Shown: one piece after another, positions 55,882-64,000 of the stretch | Layout of the letters: every line of letters starts with the position of its first letter | Position numbering within the stretch: the stretch's first letter is position 1 | NCBI GenBank assembly: GCA_945875845.1 | Contig: CAMCMB010000001.1 | Coordinates: forward strand, 186,001-250,000 | Source: Pirellula staleyi DSM 6068 | GTDB lineage: Bacteria > Planctomycetota > Planctomycetia > Pirellulales > Pirellulaceae | Length of the DNA: 64,000 nt | Reading direction: 5' to 3' | Position numbers and translations under genes: made by a program | The notes under the pieces: generated by a model | Told to the model about the DNA's origin: nothing | The model's input: only the letters and a program-made list of their open reading frames with translations | Databases searched by the model: none

Positions 55882-58008
55882 ATGATTCGACTTTTGACTT
55901 GTATTTCATTTATTACGCTTTTCGCCAGCTCGCTCCAAGCCGATGAAGGCATGTTTCCGATCAGCGAACTGGCCCGGCTCAATCTGCAAAACAAAGGCAT
56001 GCAACTAACTCTAGGTGAGCTGTTCAACTCGGAACAAGTGAGTCTGGTGGATGGAATCTGCCGCGTGAACGGGTGCACCGGGTCGTTTGTTTCCAGCGAT
56101 GGGCTCATCATCACGAACCACCATTGCGCTTTCGACGCCATTCAAAAAGCCAGTACTTCGGCAAACGACCTTTTGCAAAATGGATTCATCGCCAAGAATC
56201 GTTCCGAGGAAGTGCCTGCGTCGGGTTACAACGTTCGCATTACCGAGGGTTACTCGGATGTCTCCGCGAAAGTCTTGTCGGCAGTCACGGACAACATGAC
56301 GTTTCTCGAACGCACCAAGGCCATCGAGAAACGCCGCAAACAAATCGAACAGACTGCGGAACAGGAGAACAAAGGCCTGCGAGCGGAAGTGGCAGAAATG
56401 TTTGCGGGGAAAACGTATGTCTTGTTTCTGTACACGTATCTCAAAGATGTGCGGTTGGTGTTCGCGCCACCGATCTCGATCGGTGCATTCGGCGGTGAAG
56501 CCGACAACTGGGAATGGCCTCGTCATACCGGCGACTTCTCATTCATGCGAGCTTACACGGCGCCAGACGGTTCGTCCGCCGATTACTCCCCAAACAATAT
56601 TCCCTTTCACCCAAAGCGACCCATCAAGGTTGCACCCCAGGGTGTCAACGAAGAAGACTTCGTTTTCTTATTGGGGTATCCAGGTCGCACCGTCCGGCAA
56701 AAGACGGCAAGCTTCTTTCGATTCGAGCAAGAGGTGCGTCTCCCTGCCATCGTTGAGCTCTACGGTTGGCAAATCGGGGAAATGGACCGCTCAGGCGCAT
56801 CGGACCGCTCGATAGCCATCAAGCATGCGTCCAGATCCAAGTCGTTAGCCAATGTGGAAAAGCGCTCGCGCGGGCAACTGCTCGGCATGGCCCGAACGAG
56901 TATCGTCGCAACACGCGAGCAGCAAGAATCGGAGTTGCAAGCGTTCATCCAGGCCGATCCTCAGCGAATGGCCAAATATGGATCGCTGCTCAAAGACATC
57001 AGCCTAGTTTATAACGAAATGACCTCGAAAGGCCCGCTGGAAATCCACTTGAAGGAACTCAAGTCCGCCTGTCGAGCCATGTCCTTTGCATTCACGCTTT
57101 ACGATGCAGCGGTCGAGCGAACCAAAGAAGATATCGATCGCGAAGCGCCTTACATGAATCGCAACTACGACCTGACGATTCAGCAACTCAAGCTCGATAT
57201 TGCGGACTGGGACACGGCGACGGATGCACAGATGTTGCAAGGCATTTTGACTCGGCTAAGCAAGATACCAGCCTCGAACGAAGTCGAAGCATTGAAAAAA
57301 CCGCTCGCAAACCTAGACGATGCAGTATCGCTTCTGAAATCCACGCGTCTCGGACAGGTCGCGTTTGTAGACGAGTGCTTAAAGAAGTCACCGGATGAAC
57401 TCGCTGCGAGCGGCGACAGGCTCCTCTCGTGGATGATTCGGCTCTATCCGACGTACAAACAACTTCGAGACTTGGACAAGGAGCGAGACGGTCGACTTGG
57501 TCAACTCTACGGTTCGTTGATGGAAGCCAAGCAAGCGTTTCAACCCTCGGTATTTGTACCGGACGCGAATGCGACACTTCGTATTACTTACGGTCGAGTT
57601 CGAGGCTATTCGCCAGCGGATGCCATCCAAAAGACCCCCATTTCGACGCTGCAAGGTGTGATCGAAAAGACCACGGGCGTTGAACCCTACATCACTCCCA
57701 AAGAAGTGATCGATCGCTATCAAGCCAAAGACTTTGGGCCATTTGTGCACCCGAAACTTGGGCAAGTTCCGGTCGCAATCCTTTACAACACCGACACAAC
57801 CGGCGGAAACTCGGGGAGTCCGGTGTTGAACGCAAAAGGCGAACTCGTGGGAGTCAATTTCGACCGCACTTTTGAAGCGACCATCAACGACTTCGCGTGG
57901 AATGAAAGCTACAGTCGCTCGATCGGAGTCGACATTCGCTACGTGCTTTGGGTGACAGGTTGGGTCTACAACGCCAAGCATTTGTTAGACGAAATGGGGA
58001 TTCGGTAA
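55882..58008 (+). CDS. S46 family dipeptidyl-peptidase
   Basis: The 708-residue protein has a signal peptide (1-20), then GMFPISELARLNLQNKGMQL and CTGSFVSSDGLIITNHHCAF, whose His81 is the catalytic histidine. EWPRHTGDFSFMRAY contains the catalytic Asp region, and TGGNSGSPVLN near residue 640 contains the catalytic Ser. These define the S46 peptidases (DPP7/DPP11), trypsin-like dipeptidyl-peptidases with a helical insert. The length of about 710 is typical. It likely sits in the periplasm and trims imported oligopeptides to dipeptides. Confidence 0.92.
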   Translation: MIRLLTCISFITLFASSLQADEGMFPISELARLNLQNKGMQLTLGELFNSEQVSLVDGICRVNGCTGSFVSSDGLIITNHHCAFDAIQKASTSANDLLQNGFIAKNRSEEVPASGYNVRITEGYSDVSAKVLSAVTDNMTFLERTKAIEKRRKQIEQTAEQENKGLRAEVAEMFAGKTYVLFLYTYLKDVRLVFAPPISIGAFGGEADNWEWPRHTGDFSFMRAYTAPDGSSADYSPNNIPFHPKRPIKVAPQGVNEEDFVFLLGYPGRTVRQKTASFFRFEQEVRLPAIVELYGWQIGEMDRSGASDRSIAIKHASRSKSLANVEKRSRGQLLGMARTSIVATREQQESELQAFIQADPQRMAKYGSLLKDISLVYNEMTSKGPLEIHLKELKSACRAMSFAFTLYDAAVERTKEDIDREAPYMNRNYDLTIQQLKLDIADWDTATDAQMLQGILTRLSKIPASNEVEALKKPLANLDDAVSLLKSTRLGQVAFVDECLKKSPDELAASGDRLLSWMIRLYPTYKQLRDLDKERDGRLGQLYGSLMEAKQAFQPSVFVPDANATLRITYGRVRGYSPADAIQKTPISTLQGVIEKTTGVEPYITPKEVIDRYQAKDFGPFVHPKLGQVPVAILYNTDTTGGNSGSPVLNAKGELVGVNFDRTFEATINDFAWNESYSRSIGVDIRYVLWVTGWVYNAKHLLDEMGIR

Positions 58009-58034
58009 GAATCGCAGGGCTATGCCGCAGCCAG

Positions 58035-58145
58035 CACGTACCAAAATTTCAAATTTCAAATTTTAAATTTCAAACTTCATATCTGAATCCGATATCCGAG
58101 ACCCGAGACTTCTTTCAAATCCGAAATCCGAAATCCGAAATTCGC
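58035..58145. repeat. AT-rich degenerate short tandem repeats
   Basis: The stretch is made of TTTCAAA/TTTAAATTTC words followed by three near-tandem copies of AATCCGAA. It is unlike its surroundings and encodes nothing. Confidence 0.7.
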
Positions 58146-58163
58146 CACCTCGAACCGAAAAGG

Positions 58164-58382
58164 TTAACCGTTTTCGTCGGGTAGATCCACTGAGTTCTTC
58201 GCAGCGGGGCCTGGTTCGTTTTGCAGTGGCATCCTGCCAGCTTCCTTCAGTGCGCGCTGAAGGACCATTTCGATTTGGCTGTTCATGCTTCGAAACTCGT
58301 CATCCGCCCAGCGACGAACGGCTTCCAGCGTCGCTGGACTAAGTCGCAACAGAAAGGAGTCTCGCTTTGCCATTTCAACCAT
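58164..58382 (-). CDS. Arc-type ribbon-helix-helix DNA-binding protein
   Basis: The 72-residue protein (69 if it starts at the second ATG) contains DSFLLRLSPATLEAVRRWAD and EFRSMNSQIEMVLQRALKEAG. This is the strand-helix-helix layout of Arc/MetJ-type repressors: a Leu-Arg-Leu strand, then the N-S-Q-I-E turn before the second helix. The tail is polar. It lies 18 bases after the SPFH gene in the same orientation and probably shares its transcript. Repression of that operon is inferred. Confidence 0.72.
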   Translation of the reverse strand: MVEMAKRDSFLLRLSPATLEAVRRWADDEFRSMNSQIEMVLQRALKEAGRMPLQNEPGPAAKNSVDLPDENG

Positions 58383-58400
58383 TCCCCATAGCGAATCAGG

Positions 58401-59363
58401 TTAGGAATAGAGCGAACCCACGTTGAGAACCGGATGGGGATTGCGGTCGCTGCACAACACGACCATCAAGTTGGAAACCATCGCAGCCCGACGCTCATCG
58501 TCCAATTCAACAATCTTGTCGCGACTCAACTGATTCAAGGCTAACTGGACCATCCCAACGGCTCCCTCGACAATCTTCGCTCGGGCCGCAACGACGGCGT
58601 GCGCCTGTTGACGCTGCAACATGGCCGATGCAATTTCCGGCGCGTAGGCGAGATGGCTGATTCGAGCTTCGATGACCTGCATACCTGCATTATCCAAGCG
58701 TTCTTGGATATCGTGGCGAAGTTGGTCGCTCACTTCCTGTGTCGAGCCACGCAACGACATTTGATGGTCTTCGCTGTCGTATGGATGACGCGTTGCCAGG
58801 TTTCTTAACGCCGCTTCACTCTGTACGGCAACGTAGTCTTCATAGTCATCCACCTGGAACAATGCTTCTGCCGTATTGACCACTTTCCAGACCACCACCG
58901 CAGAAATTTCAATTGGATTGCCATCGCGATCATTCACCTTGGACGGTCGGCCGTGGGTGCGAGATTTGGCTTGAATGACTTGCCCCGCCTCGTTCTTCTT
59001 TTCGCTCACGTTGGTTGCGCCGGTTTCAAAATTGCGAATCCTGAGCGAGATCTTTTTCTTTGAGAAGAACGGATTCACCCAGTAGAAGCCCGATTTGGTA
59101 ACAGTACCGCGATAGTCACCAAACAAAAGAAGTACCCGCGCGTCGTTCGGCTGAATCGCCATCAGACCGAACAAACCAATGAAAATCGCCACCGCTATCA
59201 CCGCAAGGCAAACCCCTACCACGACTCCCAGTGCGTTCGAGAAAAACCCATTCGCCCCCAATCCAATAACAACCGGAATGGTTGCTAGGCCGCACAGCAG
59301 CACAAACAGCATCCCCCAACCAGAACTCGGCACCAGTGTCTTCTCATTGCATACTTCGGCCAT
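58401..59363 (-). CDS. SPFH/band-7 domain membrane protein
   Basis: The 320-residue protein has two hydrophobic spans (about 15-38 and 44-70), followed by IQPNDARVLLLFGDYRGTVT and GFYWVNPFFSKKKISLRI. It then has a band-7 core with IEISAVVVWKVVNTAEALFQ and the helical region EVSDQLRHDIQERLDNAGMQ, ISHLAYAPEIASAMLQRQQA. It is a stomatin/flotillin-like scaffold, usually oligomeric at membrane microdomains. A small ribbon-helix-helix gene follows 18 bases downstream, a recurrent pairing. Confidence 0.86.
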   Translation of the reverse strand: MAEVCNEKTLVPSSGWGMLFVLLCGLATIPVVIGLGANGFFSNALGVVVGVCLAVIAVAIFIGLFGLMAIQPNDARVLLLFGDYRGTVTKSGFYWVNPFFSKKKISLRIRNFETGATNVSEKKNEAGQVIQAKSRTHGRPSKVNDRDGNPIEISAVVVWKVVNTAEALFQVDDYEDYVAVQSEAALRNLATRHPYDSEDHQMSLRGSTQEVSDQLRHDIQERLDNAGMQVIEARISHLAYAPEIASAMLQRQQAHAVVAARAKIVEGAVGMVQLALNQLSRDKIVELDDERRAAMVSNLMVVLCSDRNPHPVLNVGSLYS

Positions 59364-59744
59364 TTCGAATTCCCCTATTTCAAAAGCAAACCGTCGATAC
59401 GATATCTAAGTGATATCACTATGATATGAAAATTGTCGGGGTTGGCAAGGTAGGGTGCAAGCAAAAAAGTAGATTTTCGAAGATTGGCTTCCGCTCGCCC
59501 CGACGACCCAACATTTTTTCACAGCTAAGCTGGGAAGGTGTCACGGGGAGGCAGAAAGACACAGTCGGAATGCGGACGATCCCGATCGGGCAAAAAGTGC
59601 TTATCTCTGTGTCTCTGTGGCAAAAAATAATGCACAGTCAGTGGAAGGCCAAAACATCGTCGCCTTTTGCTCTGCAAAAGGTGCGTGAATGACCCATCTT
59701 TCGCTGGTAGGCTGTGAATTTATGGATAGACCACTTTTGGCGGC

Positions 59745-59935
59745 ATTTTGGTAACCCGACGCGTGAGCGCTTGTTGCTTTAATGGTACGACGGACTTCCA
59801 AGTCCGTCGAATTTCCCATTGACGGACTAGGAAGTCCGTCGTACCGCCCTTACCCAATTACGACTTCACTAAATCAACAAGCCCGTGAGCGAGGGATTGC
59901 GTTGCCAGTCCTCGCTTACGCGTCGGGTTACCAAA
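59745..59935. repeat. Long hairpin repeat interrupted by an insertion
   Basis: TTTGGTAACCCGACGCGTGA(GCGAGG) on the left and CCTCGCTTACGCGTCGGGTTACCAAA on the right are inverse copies with one mismatch in 26, but the left arm is split by the element at 59,770-59,883. The right arm lies at about 59,907-59,936. Confidence 0.8.
59762..59891. mobile_element. MITE-like element, copy 2, with 8-bp target duplication
   Basis: The 114-bp body (59,770-59,883) starts CTTGTTGCTTTAATGG and ends CACTAAATCAACAAGCC (inverse ends). It is almost wholly palindromic (GGTACGACGGACTTCC ... GGAAGTCCGTCGTACC). It is flanked by perfect direct repeats CGTGAGCG at 59,762-59,769 and 59,884-59,891. It carries no gene, so transposition would need an enzyme in trans. 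Confidence 0.8.
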
Positions 59936-60150
59936 GCGTGGCACGAGCGCGCTCGCTCGTGAATCCATGGGCGAGACGCCCATGCCACTTTCGAATACCC
60001 CGTGTCACAGCCCATTAAAGCAACAAGCCGTTACGCCTCGGGTTTCCATAACCTATCAGCTTGGCAAATGGATCTGGCGAATCACACGCCCTTCGTACCT
60101 CAGGGCGTGCCACCCGTATCGAAATCTGTACCCTGCTGTTCACAGCTGGG

Positions 60151-63100
60151 TTACTGAGCGTTGCTGCCGCCGTTGAGAACATAAGCCAACAGGTCGAGCA
60201 CTTCGTCCTTGCTCATCATGTCGATTAGGTTGAGCGGCATCGGCGAAACTTTCGACGGCGCGATACTCACCACTTTCTTGCGATCGAGCGTGACTTTTTC
60301 GTTGGGGTTCGTCGGGTCCGTGTTGATCGAAATCGTGTCTCCATTGAGATTGACGACCACTCCGCGGAATCGCTCGTCGTCCTCGGTGACCACATCGATG
60401 GGAACGAATTGCTCATTGATCTCTTTGCTCGGAACCATGATCTGTTCGACCAAATCGCGTACCGAATAACGGCGACCAGCGCTTGTTAAGTCAGGACCGT
60501 TCATGCCCCCTTGATTGTCAAATCGGTGGCAGGTGAAGCACGCGGCCGCTCCAAACATCTTTCGACCATTCTCAAGATCCCGAGCTTGGATTCCATCGGT
60601 CAGCGATCCGTTTTTTTCCAGTTCCTGGCTTGCCAGTTTTGAGATTTGATCGAATGTATATCCATTCTCTTTGCGTCCTGCGAACAGAGCACCCACGTTT
60701 TCCAGTGTCGTTTTGGGAACGGGTTTTCTCTCCAGAACGTCTTTAAGCGATTCTTTCTCTGCGTCGCTGAGCGTGAGCAATGCATCGTTGCGAATGAATT
60801 CGATGAATTTTTCAAAGCTCGCTCCGCCGCGATAGTTGGAAGCCTTCAAAAGCCATTCCAAGTAAGCGGTACGAGATTGTTTCGTCCAGCCCGTCTTCAG
60901 CATCCTGAGCGATCTTGCATACTCAATTTGAGCTTCCTGGCTCGGCGCGTTTTCGATCAACGCCATTCCCTTTTCTGCGACGGTTGGGGATTCTAAAAAA
61001 ACCAATGTTTCGCAGAGCAACCAGTTGAGTTGAAATGACTTCGCTGGGAACCCACTATCCAGTTTCGCAACCCAACGTTTGGCGACCGATGGCTCGGGAA
61101 GTCCAAATCGATTGAAAGCGATCTCGGCAGTTCGGACGAAATTGCGCTGAAGTTCAGGGGACAATCCAAGCCACTCAATACTCTCAAGTGCGTTGAGGAT
61201 TTTCGCACCGTTGGATGGGTCCGTGGCGGGTGTCTTGTCGGTTCGGAGCATAGGACACACTCCGCCAAGACGCGTTGCTGCGAGCAATGCTTCAATACGC
61301 GTTGCTGCATCTTTTTCACCCAACGCACGAGGCAACCAACTGGCAAGCGGTTGATGTTCGAGCACTGTGCGCGCAGCCCATCGAATGAATCGGTCCTCAT
61401 GCTTGAGGTAGGGCCAAGCGACATCGACGGCGTTCGGATCTTGTTTGCCATGGAACGCTTCGAGTTTGTGCCTCAAGGCTCGCTCTGCGGATCCCTTTGC
61501 CGATTCCGGTTGGACTTTCGCAGTGGGTTCCGAGCCTGTGTAGGTGACGCGGTACAAACCTGACTGGACACGTCGACCACCGATCGTGAAATACATGGCG
61601 CCATCCGCCGGATTGATAATGGCATCGGTTAGCGGCAGCGGCAATCCCGAGATGAAATCCTCTTTGGTCGCAGAGTAACTAGAGCCGTTCGGCTCCAAAT
61701 GGACCGCGTAGAGCTTGCCCCAACTCCAGTCGAGAATAAACAGAGCCTTCTGATACTTGGCCGGAAACTTGGCTCCATATCCGAACGTCGTTCCGGTGGG
61801 TGAGCCGGGACCAATATTGATCGTTGCAGGCAAGTTGTCGGCATAGAACTCGGGTCGTTTGCCGGCTCCGTTTCGCCAGCCGTATTCCGATCCACTAACG
61901 ACGTGATTTACACGGGTCGGGCGATACCATGAGGTGTTAAAGTCGTATTCCATGTCCGCATCGTACGTGAACAACTCGCCTGCATCATTGAGCGATGCAT
62001 CAAAAATGTTTCGATAGCCACTTGAAAAGACCTCAAAGTTCTTTCCATCGGGTGTGACTCGGTAGATGATCCCGCCGGGTCCAACAACATCTCGCATGAA
62101 GCCACGGCCGTCCGGCATTCGGGGTAACAAGTGGTCTTCACCCCAAATGGCAGGCACGGGCGAGGTAGGACTGGATTGGGTAAGTTTTGCGCCATTGCCA
62201 CACACCAAGAAAAGTCCCTTGCCATCAGGCGTGGGAACGACGGCATGCACACCATGGTCGCCGTTAGCGATGATCTCGCGGAGCATTTCCACTTTGTCTA
62301 ATTCATCATCGCCATCGCTGTCTGAGATGCGATAGAGACCCGAAGGTATCTTTTTCTCGTAGTCGTTGACTCCAATGTACAACGCACCAAAAGCCCAAGC
62401 CATTCCGTTGACCGCACGAATATCGAGTGGCATTCTTTGAACGGTGGTCGGATCCAATGGTTTACCAAGCGCCGGTGCTGCGAATCGAAACAAACCACCG
62501 TACTGATCGCTTGCAATAATCCGGCCTTTGTTGTCCAAGCAAAGATTCACCCATGAGCCTTGTTCTCCACCGGGCACCGAATAGAGGAGCTCAACTTGAA
62601 AGTCCTTGGCAACTTTGACCCGATCGATGGGTGTCGCTTTGTTTTCATTCACGACGGGTCCAACTTCGGCGGATTTCGCTTGTTTGGGCTTGGCCTTGTC
62701 GTTTGCCCTTTTCTCCTGGTTCTCTTTCTTGGCTGCGTTGACCATCGGCTCTTTAGCCGCAGGCGGGCCATTCGGGGTTGGAGAAATAGCCGTCGTGTTT
62801 TTGGGTGCGTTCTTCTTGGCTTGAGGGCCCGCCTTCTTGGTTGCATCTTTCGGAATCGGGTGTTGTTCCAGGGTTATCAAATCTCCGTCGGGCAGTTCCT
62901 TCAGGAAAATGTCCTTGATCTCGACTTTCATGGCTGGACCCGAGTGCACTTGAAACGCGACCAGACCTTCCAATTCGCGTTCCGATTCTTGATGGTCCAC
63001 TATATCGACAGTGGTTTTGCCGTTGACTTGGTGAACCAGATGATTTCCCCGTGCTATGATCTTGTATTCGTTCCAGTCGGCAACATTCACTTCGGTCGGA

Positions 63101-63567
63101 GCCTCTTTTTTGACAACCCATTTGTCTCCGGCAGCATCCACGATGATCTGTTCGCCATTGGAGGCAACGATGCCGCGGCCACGTTCGTCGTAGAGCATCG
63201 CATTGTTGGCAGCCACGGGATGAATATCGCACTGATAACCACCTATAGACCATTTGCCAACTTCAGGAAGTTCTTTGCTTCGATATTGAACTCCCGAGTT
63301 GTTGCCCGATTGACGCACCTTCATTCGCAACTCAAAGTTCTTGACAAGGCCGCCTCGCCAAATCAGAAACTGATTGTAAGGTAACCGAGCATCTGCTTTG
63401 GTTATGCCCGTTATGACACCTTCTTGAACACTCCATAATTCCGGATTACCGTCCCAACCGCTCAAGTCCTTTCCGTTGAAGAGCGGTTTTTCTTGCCCAA
63501 CCAATGCGGGAGAGAAAAGAAGCAACCAACCAAGTGTGATCAGACCGGAGAGTTTGACGTGGAGCAT
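60151..63567 (-). CDS. DUF1080 / PQQ-type / HEAT / CxxCH heme protein (PVC-type)
   Basis: The protein of about 1138 residues has a signal peptide and then: a DUF1080 (3-keto-disaccharide hydrolase-like) lectin-fold domain (LFNGKDLSGWDG ... GGYQCDIHP), a Lys/Ala/Pro-rich linker (about 245-310), a beta-propeller with EVFSSGYRNIFD and YADNLPATINIG, and HEAT-like helices (GEKDAATRIEALLAATRLGG). The C-terminal TIGR02603-type heme-binding domain has CFTCHRFDNQGGMNGPDLT. These multidomain proteins are characteristic of planctomycetes and thought to act in sugar or sulfated glycan oxidation at the cell surface, passing electrons via the CxxCH heme. The start was placed at the ATG before the signal peptide; one eight codons earlier is possible. 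Confidence 0.87.
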   Translation of the reverse strand: MLHVKLSGLITLGWLLLFSPALVGQEKPLFNGKDLSGWDGNPELWSVQEGVITGITKADARLPYNQFLIWRGGLVKNFELRMKVRQSGNNSGVQYRSKELPEVGKWSIGGYQCDIHPVAANNAMLYDERGRGIVASNGEQIIVDAAGDKWVVKKEAPTEVNVADWNEYKIIARGNHLVHQVNGKTTVDIVDHQESERELEGLVAFQVHSGPAMKVEIKDIFLKELPDGDLITLEQHPIPKDATKKAGPQAKKNAPKNTTAISPTPNGPPAAKEPMVNAAKKENQEKRANDKAKPKQAKSAEVGPVVNENKATPIDRVKVAKDFQVELLYSVPGGEQGSWVNLCLDNKGRIIASDQYGGLFRFAAPALGKPLDPTTVQRMPLDIRAVNGMAWAFGALYIGVNDYEKKIPSGLYRISDSDGDDELDKVEMLREIIANGDHGVHAVVPTPDGKGLFLVCGNGAKLTQSSPTSPVPAIWGEDHLLPRMPDGRGFMRDVVGPGGIIYRVTPDGKNFEVFSSGYRNIFDASLNDAGELFTYDADMEYDFNTSWYRPTRVNHVVSGSEYGWRNGAGKRPEFYADNLPATINIGPGSPTGTTFGYGAKFPAKYQKALFILDWSWGKLYAVHLEPNGSSYSATKEDFISGLPLPLTDAIINPADGAMYFTIGGRRVQSGLYRVTYTGSEPTAKVQPESAKGSAERALRHKLEAFHGKQDPNAVDVAWPYLKHEDRFIRWAARTVLEHQPLASWLPRALGEKDAATRIEALLAATRLGGVCPMLRTDKTPATDPSNGAKILNALESIEWLGLSPELQRNFVRTAEIAFNRFGLPEPSVAKRWVAKLDSGFPAKSFQLNWLLCETLVFLESPTVAEKGMALIENAPSQEAQIEYARSLRMLKTGWTKQSRTAYLEWLLKASNYRGGASFEKFIEFIRNDALLTLSDAEKESLKDVLERKPVPKTTLENVGALFAGRKENGYTFDQISKLASQELEKNGSLTDGIQARDLENGRKMFGAAACFTCHRFDNQGGMNGPDLTSAGRRYSVRDLVEQIMVPSKEINEQFVPIDVVTEDDERFRGVVVNLNGDTISINTDPTNPNEKVTLDRKKVVSIAPSKVSPMPLNLIDMMSKDEVLDLLAYVLNGGSNAQ

Positions 63568-63591
63568 GATGATGGTGGGGTTAGAGACCAA

Positions 63592-63917
63592 GGGAGGTAG
63601 GAAAGATGGAATCTACAGACCCACACTATGGCTTATCCAGCGAAAATTGCAACTTGGGGAAGCCGATTGACACATCGCATGCCCTTTGTTCCTCAGAGCG
63701 TGCCCAATCCATTCATTGCCCGGGAGGGTGAGGCAACCCCTCTAAACATGTTTTCCTTGACTTTGCCCAATCCATTCCTTGCTTGGGAGGGTGAGGCTCC
63801 TGCCGAACCGTGGCGTATTAAGCTCGGCAGGAGCCTCGCTCTCCCATTTTTAAAAAGACTTGCTGGGTCCAAAACGGCCCCACCGACCTTGCGTCGGTGG
63901 GCGGAGTGACTTGTCCG
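63592..63917. other. Intergenic region with two hairpin repeats
   Basis: GGGAGGGTGAGGCTCCTGCC (63,785) is the inverse of GGCAGGAGCCTCGCTCTCCC (63,826-63,845) with few mismatches. CCCACCGAC-cttgc-GTCGGTGGG (63,879-63,901) has the same loop-core as the hairpins at 38.2-38.9 kb. The word CCCAATCCATTC occurs twice (63,699 and 63,766). No gene is seen. Confidence 0.65.
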
Positions 63918-64000
63918 CTATGTTTCCGGAAGATCGTTGGGCGGAAGCTCGCTGCACTCCAAGCCTGCAATCGACAGGAAATTCGCCAGGATGGTATAGC
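63918..64000 (-). CDS. C-terminal end of a gene entering from the right edge
   Basis: On the minus strand a frame open from the window edge reads YTILANFLSIAGLECSELPP and ends NDLPET with a TAG at 63,918-63,920. The composition and clean ending look like a real C-terminus, but 26 residues are too few to name the product. Confidence 0.35.
   Translation of the reverse strand, partial: YTILANFLSIAGLECSELPPNDLPET

Larger units (their letters stand above)
59364..60150. other. Repeat-rich intergenic region
   Basis: About 790 bases hold no credible gene but several repeats: two isolated ends of the 55,736 element (59,512 and 59,710), the MITE-like insertion (59,762-59,891) inside a long hairpin, the stem CACGAGCG/CGCTCGTG, and a further MITE end (ATTAAAGCAACAAGCC near 60,015-60,030). 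Confidence 0.7.

Noticed and set aside
62560-63384. Plus-strand 274-codon frame opposite the DUF1080/heme gene
   Set aside because: The minus-strand frame carries DUF1080 and heme motifs; the plus translation is a shadow.

Overview
The window reads as a chromosome segment of a planctomycete, most likely a Pirellulaceae relative. The evidence is the gene families: four sulfatases plus a sulfatase stub, a DUF1501 Tat protein, a DUF1080/HEAT/CxxCH 'PVC-type' heme protein, an S46 peptidase, membrane-anchored Ser/Thr kinase, planctomycete-type ECF sigma factor, TIGR03067 fragment, several TTG starts and many intergenic hairpin repeats. Assignments come from reading the translated sequence; no database search was run.

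Layout. 1-9.2 kb: edge of a DUF1501 gene, a CbpA-type J protein, then nickel-dependent lactate racemase (LarA), a polytopic Ser/Thr kinase and a large FAD/Fe-S D-lactate-type dehydrogenase, which suggests interconversion and respiratory oxidation of lactate. 9.3-14.6 kb: DUF2252 protein, cyclic-nucleotide-domain/patatin phospholipase, TetR regulator with a nested-palindrome operator. 14.9-19.9 kb: a decaying GC-rich sulfatase island (two genes with internal deletions, one with a single-base frameshift) and an ECF sigma factor gene joined to a carboxylesterase that lost its start. 20-29.5 kb: tandem double esterase, FAD oxidoreductase, broken sialate-O-acetylesterase, a two-component pair whose kinase has a premature stop, and small broken genes. 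29.8-36.2 kb: GH63-like glucosidase, DUF4239 membrane protein and a GC-rich arylsulfatase.

36.2-44.3 kb is an accessory, rearranged region: dispersed 240-bp repeats lying just in front of small genes, two group II intron remnants, an adenine-rich FGE-tail sequence that looks like an orphan diversity-generating-retroelement template, a duplicated 3' end of the lactate dehydrogenase gene, a 376-bp tandem hairpin repeat, an RhlE helicase and two PIN-domain modules.

44.3-64 kb is more conventional: HEAT-sulfatase and ankyrin protein, sugar epimerase, TerB-like protein, leuCD, an OleD-like reductase with an MFS carrier, a GAF/AAA+/Fis regulator, S46 peptidase, SPFH protein with a ribbon-helix-helix partner, and the large DUF1080/heme protein. 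Between these lie small terminal-inverted-repeat elements. One of them (59,770-59,883) interrupts a long hairpin, is flanked by an 8-bp direct repeat, and its removal restores the hairpin almost perfectly.
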